6,096 nt of DNA from an uncultured Eubacteriales bacterium. GTDB lineage: Bacteria; Bacillota; Clostridia; UMGS1883. The DNA is taken from NCBI GenBank assembly GCA_905195005.1, contig CAJJUC010000144.1, forward strand, positions 1-6,096, written 5' to 3'. The notes below the pieces were generated by a model that saw nothing but the letters and a program-made list of their open reading frames with translations, was not told where the DNA came from and made no database searches. Positions within the stretch are counted from its first letter, which is position 1, and each line of letters opens with the position of its first letter. Positions 5,978-6,096 of the stretch are shown piece after piece. A program made the translations under genes and the position numbers.

Positions 5978-6096
5978 TTTATATCCCGTGCTGTTGTAAA
6001 GGTCATCCCAGCCAACGACATATTGATTATTAACAATAAAGTATATACATATTCCGCAACATAAATATAGCTCTCCCGCTACTCCTTATGACAGAA

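Overview
The window looks like a low-to-medium GC Firmicute, probably a gut-type Clostridia. The signs are a T-box leader, a lipoprotein-type solute-binding protein, consensus sigma-A promoters, strong GGAGG-like ribosome sites, GTG and TTG starts, and a lysine-rich secreted protein with a fibronectin-III-like end. Species-level assignment is not possible from the sequence alone.

Layout. (1) Positions 1-494 hold the end of an open frame that is an in-frame chimera. Its first part is the middle of an ABC-transporter ATPase (signature, Walker B, D-loop) at about 70% GC. From about codon 36 it becomes the C-terminal end of a heavy-metal-type P-type ATPase at about 51% GC. (2) Positions 495-912 hold a promoter and a complete T-box riboswitch with a UGG (Trp) specifier, a classical antiterminator and a terminator. 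(3) Positions 913-3605 hold a three-gene ABC importer operon: lipoprotein, permease, ATPase. It matches the predicted tryptophan transporter trpXYZ and ends at a strong inverted-repeat terminator. (4) Positions 3692-5181 hold pyruvate kinase with its own promoter and a TTG start. (5) Positions 5182-5395 are a hairpin-rich gap ending in a terminator placed between convergent genes. (6) From 5396 to the right end, on the minus strand, lies the C-terminal part of an AT-rich, probably secreted protein whose 5' end cannot be resolved.

How it works together. The T-box should sense uncharged tRNA-Trp and let transcription continue into the importer only when tryptophan is short. The three importer proteins contain a single Trp in 891 residues, which fits expression under Trp starvation and independently supports the substrate. 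Pyruvate kinase is transcribed separately and is a housekeeping glycolytic gene.

The main anomaly is structural. There are two sharp changes of composition or codon use inside genes, one at the ABC/P-type junction (about 120-165) and one inside pyk (about 4300-4410). Together they split the window into three compositional blocks. This could reflect real recombination, but it is also what a chimeric metagenome assembly would look like. I did not find a convincing new biological system; the best-supported biology is the T-box-controlled tryptophan importer.
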